Source: Kozakia baliensis
GTDB lineage: Bacteria; Pseudomonadota; Alphaproteobacteria; Acetobacterales; Acetobacteraceae
DNA length: 64,000 bases
Direction: 5' to 3'
NCBI RefSeq assembly: GCF_001787335.1
Contig: NZ_CP014674.1
Location: 1,258,501 to 1,322,500, forward strand
The notes under the pieces are model-generated. The model did no database searches. It saw only the letters and a program-made list of their open reading frames with translations, and was not told where the DNA came from. The number at the start of each line of letters is the position of its first letter. Within the stretch, counting starts at the first letter, position 1. This document shows positions 10,653 through 19,587 of this stretch, one piece after another. A program made the translations under genes and the position numbers.

Positions 10653-12142
10653 TCCGCCGTATGATACCCGGTAAAGCCGTATGGGGTTTGATAGCGGCAA
10701 CGGCGTTGAGCGCATGCGATCTCGCACCGAAATATCAGCGCCCCATCCAGCCAGTGCAAAATTCCTACCCTCAGGATGCGGGTGCTACGGCGCCTCTCCA
10801 AGGGCAGGCCGTATCCGATATCGGTTGGAAGCATTTCTTCACCGATGCGCGTCTACGTTCGCTGATCGAAATTGCCATACGCAATAACCGTGATCTCCGT
10901 AGCCAAGCCGGTTCCATCATGGAAGCGCAGGGCACTTACGAGGTGCAACATGCCTCTCTCTTCCCGCCGATCGGCGTGCAAGGGCAAGGGGAATATTATG
11001 CACCTTCTGATCAAGCGGGTTTCTCATTCGCACCAGGTGTTGGGCGTGGTATTTCCATGTTGCGATACTACAGCCTTGGCATCGGCTTCTCATCCTACGA
11101 GATCGATCTGTTCGGTCGCATTCGCAATCTGTCCCGTCAACAGGCGGAAGAATTGCTTGGGTCGCGCTTCAACGCGCGTTCGGTTCTGATCAGCACGGTC
11201 TCGCAAGTCGCGAACACCTATGTGCAATGGCTGGCGGACCACGAATTGCTGCGCGTGACGAACGATACGCTTGCCTCACAGCAAAACACGCTTCGCCTAA
11301 CCCAAATGCGCTACGATCATGGCGAAACCGATGCCCTGACGCTGCACCAGACCCAAACGCAAGTGGAACAGGCCGCCAACAACAAAGCGCAATACACCCG
11401 CCAAGTTGCGGATGACGAACACGCGCTACAATTGCTGATCGGCGCGCCAATCCCCAATAACCTACCGCCTCCAGCACCGTTCGGCGCACAAACCATCCTG
11501 GCCGACCTCCCCGCAGGATTGCCCTCGGACCTGATCGGCCAGCGCCCCGATATTCAATCAGCCGAACATAATCTGATCGGCGCTAACGCGAATATCGGCG
11601 CGGCGCGCGCGGCATTCTTCCCGCGCGTGACGCTGACGGCGCAAGAAGGCGTTAGCAGCCTTCAGTTCCGCCACCTCTTTACGCCGGGCGCACAAACCTG
11701 GAGTGCTTCGCCGAATATCGAACTGCCCATTTTCACTTGGGGGCAGAATGAGGGCAATCTTCATATTGCCAAAGCGCGCCGGATGCAGCAGATCGCAAAC
11801 TACGAAAAGACAGTGCAAACCGCATTCCGTGAGGTTTCCGATGCGCTGACAGCCCGAGAAACGTATCTCGATCAAGACCAGCATTTGCACGCGCTGGTTT
11901 CTGCGGCACAAGGTGCATACGATCTAGCGAAAATGCGCTTCAACGCCGGAGTGGACGCCTATCTTACGACCCTGACGCAACAACGCGATCTCTATCAGGC
12001 CCAACAATCCCTGATCACCGTCCAAATGGCGCGTTATCAGAATTTGGTAACATTATATCGCGCGCTCGGTGGTGGCTGGAGTCCGGATGATGTCGCGGCT
12101 AAGATGGTACATAATGGGAATAACTCGGCTCGGCCGGGATAG
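10649..12142 (+). CDS. RND outer-membrane channel lipoprotein, NodT/OprM family
   Basis: The 497-residue protein is the outer-membrane exit duct of the efflux system. It has a lipoprotein signal with LSAC (Cys at residue 23), followed by LAPKYQRP, which is typical of OprM/NodT proteins. Two repeats of the outer-membrane efflux domain follow; LRSLIEIAIRNNRDL and PDIQSAEHNLIGANANIGAARAAFFPRVTL mark each half. The start overlaps the pump stop by 4 nt, so translation is coupled. The product should trimerise and dock with the adaptor encoded at the front of the operon. Confidence 0.95.
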   Translation: MIRRMIPGKAVWGLIAATALSACDLAPKYQRPIQPVQNSYPQDAGATAPLQGQAVSDIGWKHFFTDARLRSLIEIAIRNNRDLRSQAGSIMEAQGTYEVQHASLFPPIGVQGQGEYYAPSDQAGFSFAPGVGRGISMLRYYSLGIGFSSYEIDLFGRIRNLSRQQAEELLGSRFNARSVLISTVSQVANTYVQWLADHELLRVTNDTLASQQNTLRLTQMRYDHGETDALTLHQTQTQVEQAANNKAQYTRQVADDEHALQLLIGAPIPNNLPPPAPFGAQTILADLPAGLPSDLIGQRPDIQSAEHNLIGANANIGAARAAFFPRVTLTAQEGVSSLQFRHLFTPGAQTWSASPNIELPIFTWGQNEGNLHIAKARRMQQIANYEKTVQTAFREVSDALTARETYLDQDQHLHALVSAAQGAYDLAKMRFNAGVDAYLTTLTQQRDLYQAQQSLITVQMARYQNLVTLYRALGGGWSPDDVAAKMVHNGNNSARPG

Positions 12143-12156
12143 GAGCGTGAGAAACG

Positions 12157-12513
12157 ATGTTTCGCCAGTCTGGTAACAAAAAGGCGTTGTTGGCGTTGTC
12201 TGCTATGGCTGTTTTTCCAGCCATAGCGCATGCCCAGGATGATGAAGGCGAAAAGAAGAAGCCGAACATGCACGAATTGGCGAGGGTTTCTTCCCTACCC
12301 AAAGCGCATGCCGACTTCAGTCAATTTCGCTATCGCCCGGCTGGGGACAAAGTGATCGAGCAGCCCGAAGCGCAGCGTATCCTGTTTCGAACACCGGGCG
12401 GTGTGCCGGATGGCTATGCTGAAAGGCATGGTAACGCCGTTATCTATCATGACCGAACCGGACGTGTCGTGCGTGTGCAGTCGCTTGACGACGAAAATAC
12501 CGGAACAGAATAA
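12157..12513 (+). CDS. Small secreted protein of unknown function
   Basis: The 118-residue product begins with a clear Sec signal peptide: basic MFRQSGNKKALLALSAMAV, then a hydrophobic stretch ending AIAHA before QDDEGEKKK. The mature part is about 94 residues, polar, with no cysteine and no domain I recognise. It lies 14 nt after the outer-membrane channel gene, with AGGAG overlapping that gene's stop, so it is probably the last gene of the efflux operon and acts in the periplasm. I do not know its function. It does not look like any usual RND accessory protein. Confidence 0.65.
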   Translation: MFRQSGNKKALLALSAMAVFPAIAHAQDDEGEKKKPNMHELARVSSLPKAHADFSQFRYRPAGDKVIEQPEAQRILFRTPGGVPDGYAERHGNAVIYHDRTGRVVRVQSLDDENTGTE

Positions 12514-12578
12514 AACATCTATCCGTCAACGTTTCGTTCATCTTTTTCTCAGAGAATAACCATCTCTGGGAGAAAGAG

Positions 12579-13586
12579 ATGCCGCACATATATTCGTCAG
12601 CATTTCATGGCACTGATCCGGCACCTGCCACTAATCCGGTGGCAGGTGTACCGACGGCGGCTACTACGCGTTTCGACAATTTTCTCAAAAGTTTCGAAAG
12701 AACAGGCTCGCCGCCCTCTCAACCTAAACAGTTCAACGAAAAAGATGCAGCTTCTGCCAAGAAGACGCCACCTTCGATCGCCAAGCCTCTAAAAGAGGCA
12801 CCTGAAAATCCGCAAGAAAAAAGCCTCGCCCAATCGGCGCAGCGGCCACAGAGAGAACCCTGTGTTGCGGATGCACGCCGAACACAGTCAAATGCCGGTC
12901 TGCTTTCGTCGCCAAAGCAGAAAGCTCGTGTAGCAGGCGGAGGCGAGCAGCAGGAATTTGACGCACCGCAGCTTATGCCGCCCTCACTTTCGAGGGGTGA
13001 CAATAATCTCTTTTCCCGATTGAATGAAAAAAGCTTTGCTACTCTAGACGAGGATGCGCAATGCGGCATTTTTCCCCCGACTTTTCAGATGCCAGATGAA
13101 ATTAACTCGATAGAGGTAGAGTCGCAGGAAAATTCTCCACAGGTCGAAAATATAGAGCTTTCGGCACCTTCCATCGATACGAAAGCAGAAGTTCAATCTG
13201 AAGAGATACTTTCAATTGAGGGGAAGGCAGAAGAGTCTCATAGCCAGGGAAAATCCTCAATTCATGAAACAATGATGATTGAAACTCATAAGGATGAGAA
13301 TGTTCAGCGCAGTCACATTGAATATAATTTCGAGGATGGTGACAGAATAATTATTGAAATTCATACGGATGAAAACCAAAAAAATATCCAGGTGTCGAGC
13401 AATAATCCTGTCCTGATAAAATCAATGCAAAATGATGCTCCTTGCTGCGAGAAAATTTCTTATCAAACCATGCTCATCAAAAATCTCAGTACTGCCGAAG
13501 CTTTAGAAAATAAAGAAAGTAGCTTTGAGCGTAGATCAGAAAAACGACGTTTCTCAAAATACAATGCCTTGGATATGATGGTATAG
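12579..13586 (+). CDS. Putative flagellar hook-length control protein (FliK-like)
   Basis: This 335-residue protein has a long, polar, disordered N-terminal part rich in Pro, Ser, Lys and Glu. A short ordered C-terminal part (about residues 245-300) alternates acidic and hydrophobic residues (GDRIIIEIHTDE, IQVSSNNPVLIKSM). That layout fits FliK, the secreted ruler that ends hook growth, and fliK commonly stands just before flgD. The C-terminal match is weak and I cannot show the usual FliK core motif, so the name rests mostly on position. A hairpin (12548-12572) overlaps the ribosome site before the ATG. Confidence 0.45.
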   Translation: MPHIYSSAFHGTDPAPATNPVAGVPTAATTRFDNFLKSFERTGSPPSQPKQFNEKDAASAKKTPPSIAKPLKEAPENPQEKSLAQSAQRPQREPCVADARRTQSNAGLLSSPKQKARVAGGGEQQEFDAPQLMPPSLSRGDNNLFSRLNEKSFATLDEDAQCGIFPPTFQMPDEINSIEVESQENSPQVENIELSAPSIDTKAEVQSEEILSIEGKAEESHSQGKSSIHETMMIETHKDENVQRSHIEYNFEDGDRIIIEIHTDENQKNIQVSSNNPVLIKSMQNDAPCCEKISYQTMLIKNLSTAEALENKESSFERRSEKRRFSKYNALDMMV

Positions 13587-13594
13587 GAAAATAA

Positions 13595-14299
13595 ATGTCC
13601 AGCCTTTCAATTAGCAACAATAGCCTGTTTTCCGCCGTGCGTTCTTCCGCTTCTGAAGCGATCGGTAGCAGTTCCTCCTCAACAAGCGCCTCCTCGTCAA
13701 GTTCGGGAGCATTAGCGTCATTAAGCAACAATTATAACACGTTCTTGTCGCTTCTAACGACGCAGCTGCAACATCAAGATCCGAGTAACCCGATGAACAC
13801 GGATAGCTTCACAACGGAACTGGCGCAGTTTTCCGGCGTAGAGCAGCAAGTGTCGACAAATAAAAATCTTATGACGTTAATTAATACCGTTCAGGAGCAA
13901 GAGATGACAAGTGGTACTGCCTTGATTGGAAAGACAGTATCGGCGGCTACATCGCAATTGCCTTTGCAAGGTGGAAAAGCGGATGTTTCTTTTAATGCCG
14001 ATCAGGCTGGCACGGTCGGCATTGTCGTGACGGACTCCACAGGCAATGCCGTAAAAAGCAGCGTGATTGACGCTCAGAAAGGCGACAATAACTGGTCTTG
14101 GGATGGTAGCATGGATAGCGGTGGAACAGCTCAAGATGGCCTTTATAATATTGGCATTGTTGAACAAGATGCGAGCGGAAATAAAAAACTATCTCCCGTT
14201 CTTCATGGCGTGGTCAGTGGCATAGGCAACACTTTGAATGGATTGGCTGTGAAGATAGGGGAGGCATCTATCGGTATTGGCGATATTCAGACCATATAA
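13595..14299 (+). CDS. flgD: Flagellar hook-capping protein FlgD
   Basis: FlgD forms the scaffold on which hook subunits assemble. The 234-residue protein has a serine-rich N-terminal export region. It then has the diagnostic FLSLLTTQLQHQDPSNPMNTDSF block at about residue 50, followed by AQFSGVEQQV. The C-terminal FlgD Ig-like and Tudor-like domain includes NNWSWDGSMDSGGTAQDGLYNI. The gene starts 8 nt after the fliK-like stop with AGGA before the ATG. It is the first gene of this set with an unmistakable flagellar match, so it anchors the naming of the neighbour upstream. Confidence 0.93.
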   Translation: MSSLSISNNSLFSAVRSSASEAIGSSSSSTSASSSSSGALASLSNNYNTFLSLLTTQLQHQDPSNPMNTDSFTTELAQFSGVEQQVSTNKNLMTLINTVQEQEMTSGTALIGKTVSAATSQLPLQGGKADVSFNADQAGTVGIVVTDSTGNAVKSSVIDAQKGDNNWSWDGSMDSGGTAQDGLYNIGIVEQDASGNKKLSPVLHGVVSGIGNTLNGLAVKIGEASIGIGDIQTI

Positions 14300-14400
14300 T
14301 TAGGAACAAATATTTATTTTCTCGCCAATCGAAGAAATTAGCGGAAAATTAAGGTTTCTCTCTTAGCTTACCCTTATTAGTTTCTGATAAGGATTCGATT

Positions 14401-14433
14401 ATGAGCGCTCATTTGCGGCCAATGGTGTTTTGA
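14401..14433 (+). CDS. Possible 10-residue leader peptide before fliF
   Basis: ATG at 14401 follows AAGG at 8-nt distance and encodes a 10-residue peptide (MSAHLRPMVF) ending in TGA. One nucleotide later comes the fliF ATG (TGAAATG). The fliF ATG itself has no good ribosome site of its own, so the leader may deliver ribosomes to fliF. This is seen only as a start-stop pattern; expression is unproven. Confidence 0.35.
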   Translation: MSAHLRPMVF

Positions 14434-14434
14434 A

Positions 14435-16075
14435 ATGCAAAGCATTAAAACACTAATCGCAAATTTACGCGCTCTCGGATTGCCTAAACTTGCCGCCTTG
14501 GGTGGCATCGCGCTTGCAATGTTATTGCTTTTTGGCGGTATTATGTTGAGGAGCGATACGGCTAACGCTCTTCTTTATAAAAATCTTGATCCGAGAGAAG
14601 CATCGAAAATTACAGAACAGCTTGCAAAAGGGGGAATTTCGTATCGTCTTGACGATAGTGGCGATACGATTTTCGTTCCAAAAGATCGAGTCGCACCTGC
14701 GCGCCTTTTGCTTGCCAAATCTGGCCTGCCTTCAACGGGATCAATCGGATATGAGATATTCGATAAGGGAAGCGACCTAACAGCCACGGAATTTGAACAG
14801 AACATTGCCGAAACGCGTGCAATGGAAGGTGAACTTGAGCGTTCGATTATGTTGATTAATGGTATACAGAAAGCACGCGTTCACATTGTTCTTCGGCACC
14901 GAGATTTATTTTCTACGTCTGAGCAGTCAGCGCAGGCAAGTGTTCTTATATCAAAACGTATGGGAACTTATTTTGGTAAAGAATCAATTAGCGCTATCGC
15001 TAATCTGGTTGCCGCAGCTATCCCTGGGTTGTCACCGAACAACATCACAATTGTCGATAATCTAGGGCATGTTCTTTTGCGTGCTGGAGTCGACACCCAA
15101 GGAGATGACCGTGAAGCCGATGAATACCGTAAAGAGTTAGAAACACATGCAACACAAGCGATAGAAAATCTTCTTGTGCCAATCCTTGGATTTGATCATG
15201 TGCACGCAGAAGCGACTGCCGTTATTAATACAACGCGACATCGCGAGACACGAGAGCGTTATGATCCTGAGCAGCAAGTCTTAAGATCACAGCATACTAA
15301 AGACGATAAAAGTATTACGAACGATAATAGTAATGATGTAAGTGTTGCAAACAACCTTCCTAATTCTTCAGCACCCACCGCAAAAACTATTTCGCAAAAT
15401 ACAAAACAAGAAGAAACAAACAATTATGAAATAGGAAAGACTGTTAGCGTCATTGAGCAACAGCAGCCAGAATTAACACGAATGAGTATTGCTGTAACGG
15501 TTGATGGCATAGAAAGTATCGACAAAGATGGAAAGCCAAACTGGCAACCGCATTCAGAAAAAGAAATTAGTCATATTAAAGATCTCGTAAAAAGCGCTGT
15601 CGGTTTCGATGAGAAACGAGGAGATACAATAGAGGTTATTTCTATGAAATTTCTAAGGAATGATAACCCCGCAAGAGAAACAGGATTAAACGCATACCAA
15701 TCTGTAGTGAGTAACGTTATTAATGAAAGCGCATTTCGTTTCATCTCTTGTAGCTTAATTTTATTGCTCATCATTTTGTTTGTAGCAAGGCCTCTTATCA
15801 AAAATCGCGAAAATACGGAACAATCTCGAATAGAGTTAGGTAGCGACAGAACTTTCAAAGATAATAATGATAGGTTTACAAAAGAAAATTTTGTTACGGA
15901 AAATATTCCGGCATTACTTACTTCTAGAGAGAATGAACTTATTGAAGTTAACGGGGTTGAAGGAAAAATCAGAAATGCGTCTCTTAAAAAAGTCGCCAAT
16001 TTTATGAAAAATCACCCAGAAGAAAGCGTTAATATCCTGAGAGCTTGGTTAGCTACGGAAAGTAGTATTAAGTAA
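14435..16075 (+). CDS. fliF: Flagellar MS-ring protein FliF
   Basis: FliF forms the MS ring in the inner membrane, the base on which the rotor and export gate assemble. The 546-residue protein has an N-terminal helix (about residues 18-38). Next comes the YscJ/FliF domain (LLYKNLDPREASKITEQLAKGGISYRL, GYEIFD, ELERSIMLINGIQKARVHIVL). A central FliF_C region follows, then a second membrane helix near residue 430 and a cytoplasmic tail that binds FliG. Length is normal. The middle linker (about residues 285-330) is Asn/Ser-rich. The gene is AT-rich compared with flanking genes and lies 1 nt before fliG. Confidence 0.96.
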   Translation: MQSIKTLIANLRALGLPKLAALGGIALAMLLLFGGIMLRSDTANALLYKNLDPREASKITEQLAKGGISYRLDDSGDTIFVPKDRVAPARLLLAKSGLPSTGSIGYEIFDKGSDLTATEFEQNIAETRAMEGELERSIMLINGIQKARVHIVLRHRDLFSTSEQSAQASVLISKRMGTYFGKESISAIANLVAAAIPGLSPNNITIVDNLGHVLLRAGVDTQGDDREADEYRKELETHATQAIENLLVPILGFDHVHAEATAVINTTRHRETRERYDPEQQVLRSQHTKDDKSITNDNSNDVSVANNLPNSSAPTAKTISQNTKQEETNNYEIGKTVSVIEQQQPELTRMSIAVTVDGIESIDKDGKPNWQPHSEKEISHIKDLVKSAVGFDEKRGDTIEVISMKFLRNDNPARETGLNAYQSVVSNVINESAFRFISCSLILLLIILFVARPLIKNRENTEQSRIELGSDRTFKDNNDRFTKENFVTENIPALLTSRENELIEVNGVEGKIRNASLKKVANFMKNHPEESVNILRAWLATESSIK

Positions 16076-16076
16076 A

Positions 16077-17084
16077 ATGATAACGGCATCTTCGATCACA
16101 GGTTTACAAAAAGCAGCAATATTGCTTCTCGCATTAGGCAGTGAGAATTCTGCTCCTCTTTTCGGACAACTTCACGAGGACGAGTTGAAAGACATTTCAA
16201 TAGCAATGGCACGTCTCGGACGGATCCCTGCAGAAATCGTTGAAACAGTCTGTAGTGAGTTTTCTAAAGGCTTAGGAGAAGGGGAGGTTCTTGTAGGTAG
16301 TTTTGATAGTACAGAGCGCCTCCTAAGTAATATTTTACCTCTTATACGTGTGTCTCAGATTATGGAGGAAATCCGAGGACCTATCGGACGAACCATGTGG
16401 GAGAAATTGGAAAATGTTTCGGATGTCGTTTTGGCTAAATACCTTAAAAATGAATATCCACAAACTGTTGCTGTTATATTAAATAAGATAAAGCCTGAGC
16501 AGTCATCAAGAGTGTTAGCATTACTTCCAGAAGAATTTGCACTTGATATTATGATCCGGATGTTAAAGTCAGGACAAACGTCAAAGGACGTTTTATTAAA
16601 CATCGAACAGACCCTGCGTCAGGAGTTTGTCTCGAATATTTCGCGTAATTTTTCTCAGGATCGTCATGAGCAAATAGCGAATATTTTTAATAATTTTGAT
16701 AGCCGTCTTGAAAAAACCTTTATGTCAGCACTTGATCATAAAACACCGACTGATGCAGAGCGGGTTCGTGCACTCATGTTTACATTTGAAGATATAAGCC
16801 ATCTTCCTGAAAATTACGTCTCTATCTTACTGTCGAAGATCGATAGAAGTATGCTTTCTCTTGCGCTCAAAGGTGCGAGTGAAGAACTTAAACACTGCTT
16901 CCTTAATGCGATGTCTGACCGAGCGGGACGCCTTTTAGTGGAAGAAATCTCATCTATGGGTCCAGTACGATTAAAAGACGTCGAAGCTGCGAAAGCATCC
17001 ATTATTGAAATTGCGAAGAATCTCGCTAACGAAGGCGATATAGAACTTATTTCTAATTTATCTGAAAATGAAATGTTAGAGTAA
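16077..17084 (+). CDS. fliG: Flagellar motor switch protein FliG
   Basis: FliG joins the MS ring to the stator and transmits torque. The 335-residue protein has the N-terminal FliF-binding domain (GLQKAAILLLALG). The middle domain follows with EYPQTVAVILNKIKPEQSSRVLALLP, close to the usual EHPQ signature. The C-terminal charged domain carries MFTFEDISHLPE and the torque helix IDRSMLSLALKGASEELKHCFLNAMSDRA. All three domains are present and length is normal. It follows fliF after one nucleotide and precedes fliH after two, so the three are tightly coupled. Confidence 0.96.
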   Translation: MITASSITGLQKAAILLLALGSENSAPLFGQLHEDELKDISIAMARLGRIPAEIVETVCSEFSKGLGEGEVLVGSFDSTERLLSNILPLIRVSQIMEEIRGPIGRTMWEKLENVSDVVLAKYLKNEYPQTVAVILNKIKPEQSSRVLALLPEEFALDIMIRMLKSGQTSKDVLLNIEQTLRQEFVSNISRNFSQDRHEQIANIFNNFDSRLEKTFMSALDHKTPTDAERVRALMFTFEDISHLPENYVSILLSKIDRSMLSLALKGASEELKHCFLNAMSDRAGRLLVEEISSMGPVRLKDVEAAKASIIEIAKNLANEGDIELISNLSENEMLE

Positions 17085-17086
17085 TT

Positions 17087-17653
17087 ATGATGATATTTTT
17101 AGAAAATTTTGAAAAAATTCAATGCATAAAAGAAGATATTACTAATAATTTCGTTAATGAAAAATTTCCTGATGTGATTAAAAAAAATAATAATGAAGAT
17201 ATTGTAGATTCGTGGAGAAATGGAATTTCTTATCAAGAGATCATTGAAAAGATAAAAGCAGAAAAAAGAATGAAAGAAAATCTTCTCTTTGCGAAAGAGG
17301 AGTTATGCAGATTTAGAGAGCAAAAAAATATTATTCTAGGAAATATTGCAGATCGGTTTGTCTATCTAATACAGAGAAATTTTTCTAAAGACGAAAAATA
17401 TAAATATATTCCATTTGTAAAAAGCAAGATAGACGAAATAAAGAATGAGATAAAAAACGACATCAAAATTGAAATTCATGCAAGCAAAGATTTGAAAATT
17501 TTTCTTCTCCCCGAGTTAACGGAAAATTATCTAGATACAAATATAGAATTTATTGAGGATGATAGATCAGAAATATCTATTTCATGGGAGGGCGGAAAGG
17601 CCATTCTCAAACTTCGTAAGGAGAATTTAAATAATGGAAGAGATCTTTCCTAA
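17087..17653 (+). CDS. fliH: Flagellar export regulator FliH (putative)
   Basis: This 188-residue protein is very rich in Lys, Glu, Asn and Ile. It has a coiled-coil-like middle (KIKAEKRMKENLLFAKEELCRFREQKNIILGNIADRFVYLI) and a C-terminal alpha/beta part containing EIHASKDLKIFLLP. That matches the general layout of FliH, the partner that holds back and delivers the export ATPase FliI. The name is supported by the fliG-fliH-fliN gene order. Base composition is extreme: 17101-17160 has only 11 G or C in 60 nt. The end overlaps fliN by 20 nt. Confidence 0.7.
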   Translation: MMIFLENFEKIQCIKEDITNNFVNEKFPDVIKKNNNEDIVDSWRNGISYQEIIEKIKAEKRMKENLLFAKEELCRFREQKNIILGNIADRFVYLIQRNFSKDEKYKYIPFVKSKIDEIKNEIKNDIKIEIHASKDLKIFLLPELTENYLDTNIEFIEDDRSEISISWEGGKAILKLRKENLNNGRDLS

Positions 17654-17942
17654 TACTGAAGCTCCAGAGGATATAGCACATTCCCCTAAATTTGGGTACG
17701 AACTAGAAGCAATCTACGATATTCCTATTACAGTTAGTGCATTATTGGGTCGAATAACGATGCCCGTTAACAAAATATTGAAGCTAGGGCGCGGTGCTGT
17801 CGTTGAACTGGATCGAAAAGTAGGTGAGCCAATCGATATTTTGGTAAACAATAGGCTTATCGCAAAGGGTGAAATAGTCGTTGTTGAAGATGATAAAATC
17901 GGAATTACGATGACTGAAATTATTAAAGAAATAAATAAGTAA
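17634..17942 (+). CDS. fliN: Flagellar motor switch protein FliN
   Basis: FliN builds the lower C ring of the motor switch. The 102-residue protein carries the SpoA domain: YDIPITVSALLGRITMPVNKILKLGRGAVVELDRKVGEPIDILVNN, then AKGEIVVVEDDKIGITMTEI. Length is normal for the short FliN form without the long N-terminal region. The start overlaps the end of fliH by 20 nt, and flhA follows after 6 nt, so translation is probably coupled along the operon. Confidence 0.94.
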   Translation: MEEIFPNTEAPEDIAHSPKFGYELEAIYDIPITVSALLGRITMPVNKILKLGRGAVVELDRKVGEPIDILVNNRLIAKGEIVVVEDDKIGITMTEIIKEINK

Positions 17943-19498
17943 ATTTACATGAAGAACAATATTTTATATAAGTTTTTCTCAAAAGAACTATTCCGTGGGG
18001 ATATAGCTCTATCGATTGCAGTGGTTTTTTCGTTGGCCATTATGTTGGTTCCCCTACCCACTCAGATTTTAGATTTATTTCTTTCATTCTCTCTTGTTCT
18101 GTCAACTCTCATTCTAATGGTCTCTATTTTTCTAAATAGCCCAACAGATTTTACATCGTTTCCTTCGCTACTACTTTTTAGCACGTTGCTTAGACTGACC
18201 TTGGAAATAGCAACAACAAGATTAGTGCTCACCCACGGATTTGAGGGGCATTATGCCGCAGGAAATGTCGTTGCCGCTTTTGGGGAATTTCTCATGGGCG
18301 GAGATGTTGTTATTGGAGCAATAATTTTTTCTATTCTTCTGGCTGTAAATTTCATCGTCATTACAAAGGGGTCTGGACGTATTGCAGAGGTTGCTGCGCG
18401 TTTTTCACTGGATGCTATGCCGGGAAAACAAATGGCAATCGATGCAGAGTTATCTTCAGGTGCGATAAGTGACCAAATTGCTCGGCAAAGGCGGCAGGCC
18501 CTTGAAGAAGAAAGCGCGTTTTTTGGCGCTATGGATGGTGCAGCAAAATTTGTCCGTGGAGATGCAATTGCAGCGCTAATTATTACTGGAATCAATATTA
18601 TAGGTGGAATTGCAATAGGTGTTTTACGACATGGAATGCAGTTATCGGATGCTTTAAATTCATTCACTACTCTAACTATTGGTGATGGTCTTATATCGCA
18701 AATCCCAGCACTACTCATTTCTGCAGCGGCTGGAATTATTGTTACCAAAGGTGGCACTGAAGGGCGGATTGATAGTGCTCTGACTGCTCAAATTGGAAAA
18801 AATCCTAGACCATTAGCCCTTTGCTCGGCAGCGGCTGCAATTTTTGGATTAATGCCAGGGCTACCCTTTTTTCCTTTCTTTCTATTATCAGGCTTATTCG
18901 GTTGGATTGCGTGGAAAATTCGCAAAAGAGAACATTCAGTTTCAGAGGAACCTAAAATTTGTGCATCGACAAGTGTGGTGGAAGAAAATCCGAATATGAT
19001 CCAAATGGATTTGCTACGCCTCGAGATGGGGTTCAACCTTCTAAATATTGCTAATAATGAAAACTCTCAGTTAACAGAGCAAATTAAATCCATTCGAAAA
19101 AACATTATGATGGAATTTGGATTTGTCGTACCTCCTGTAAGGATACAGGACAATTTAAAACTTGGTGCCAATGAATATGTCTTTCGTATGAAAGATATCC
19201 AGGTTGGGCATGGAGAGCTTATGATCGATAAGCTTCTTGTCATGAATCCCAATGGTGCCTTGCCTGATTTAGTAGGTTCCGAAACGCGAGATCCTGCATT
19301 CGGCCTGCAAGCTCGTTGGGTTGCGGCCTTTTTGCGTGAGGAGGCACTGTTGAAAGGGTATACCGTTGTTGATCCTACTAACGTTTTAGCAACACATCTT
19401 ACCGAGATCATCCGTTCCAATATGGCAGATTTGCTTTCATATTCGGCTACACAAAAAATCTTGGATAATCTTCCTTCAGATGATCAGCGGCTCGTGCA

Positions 19499-19506
19499 AG
19501 ATATCA
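19499..19506 (+). repeat. Target-site duplication, left copy
   Basis: AGATATCA directly precedes the left end of the IS66 element and is repeated exactly at 22847-22854 after its right end. Eight base pairs is the standard duplication size for the IS66 family. Confidence 0.95.
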
Positions 19507-19528
19507 GTAAGCGTGAGCTGATCCCCAC
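19507..19528 (+). repeat. IS66 left terminal inverted repeat
   Basis: GTAAGCGTGAGCT then GA then TCCCCAC. It matches the reverse complement of 22825-22846 at 20 of 22 positions; the two differences are at repeat positions 14-15. Confidence 0.93.
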
Positions 19529-19587
19529 ATAGCATTTGCCCTGGTGCTGGGCGGATGATGCTGTCGTTCCGCAGGGGGGCGACGGTC

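Larger units (their letters stand above)
17949..19532 (+). pseudogene. flhA: flhA, 5' part, cut by IS66 element
   Basis: FlhA is the main export-gate protein of the flagellar secretion system, normally about 690 residues. This fragment encodes residues 1-519 of FlhA, then eight codons read from the element's left end (SKRELIPT) and stops. It holds the membrane part (about eight helices over residues 18-320), with the conserved SGRIAEVAARFSLDAMPGKQMAIDAELSSG loop. It also holds the linker and the first portion of the cytoplasmic domain (LRLEMGFNLL, VGHGELMIDKLLVMNPNG). The rest lies at 22847-23363 in the same frame. Joining them without the element gives 688 residues. The cut falls inside the cytoplasmic domain that binds substrate-chaperone complexes, so export should fail. 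Confidence 0.95.
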
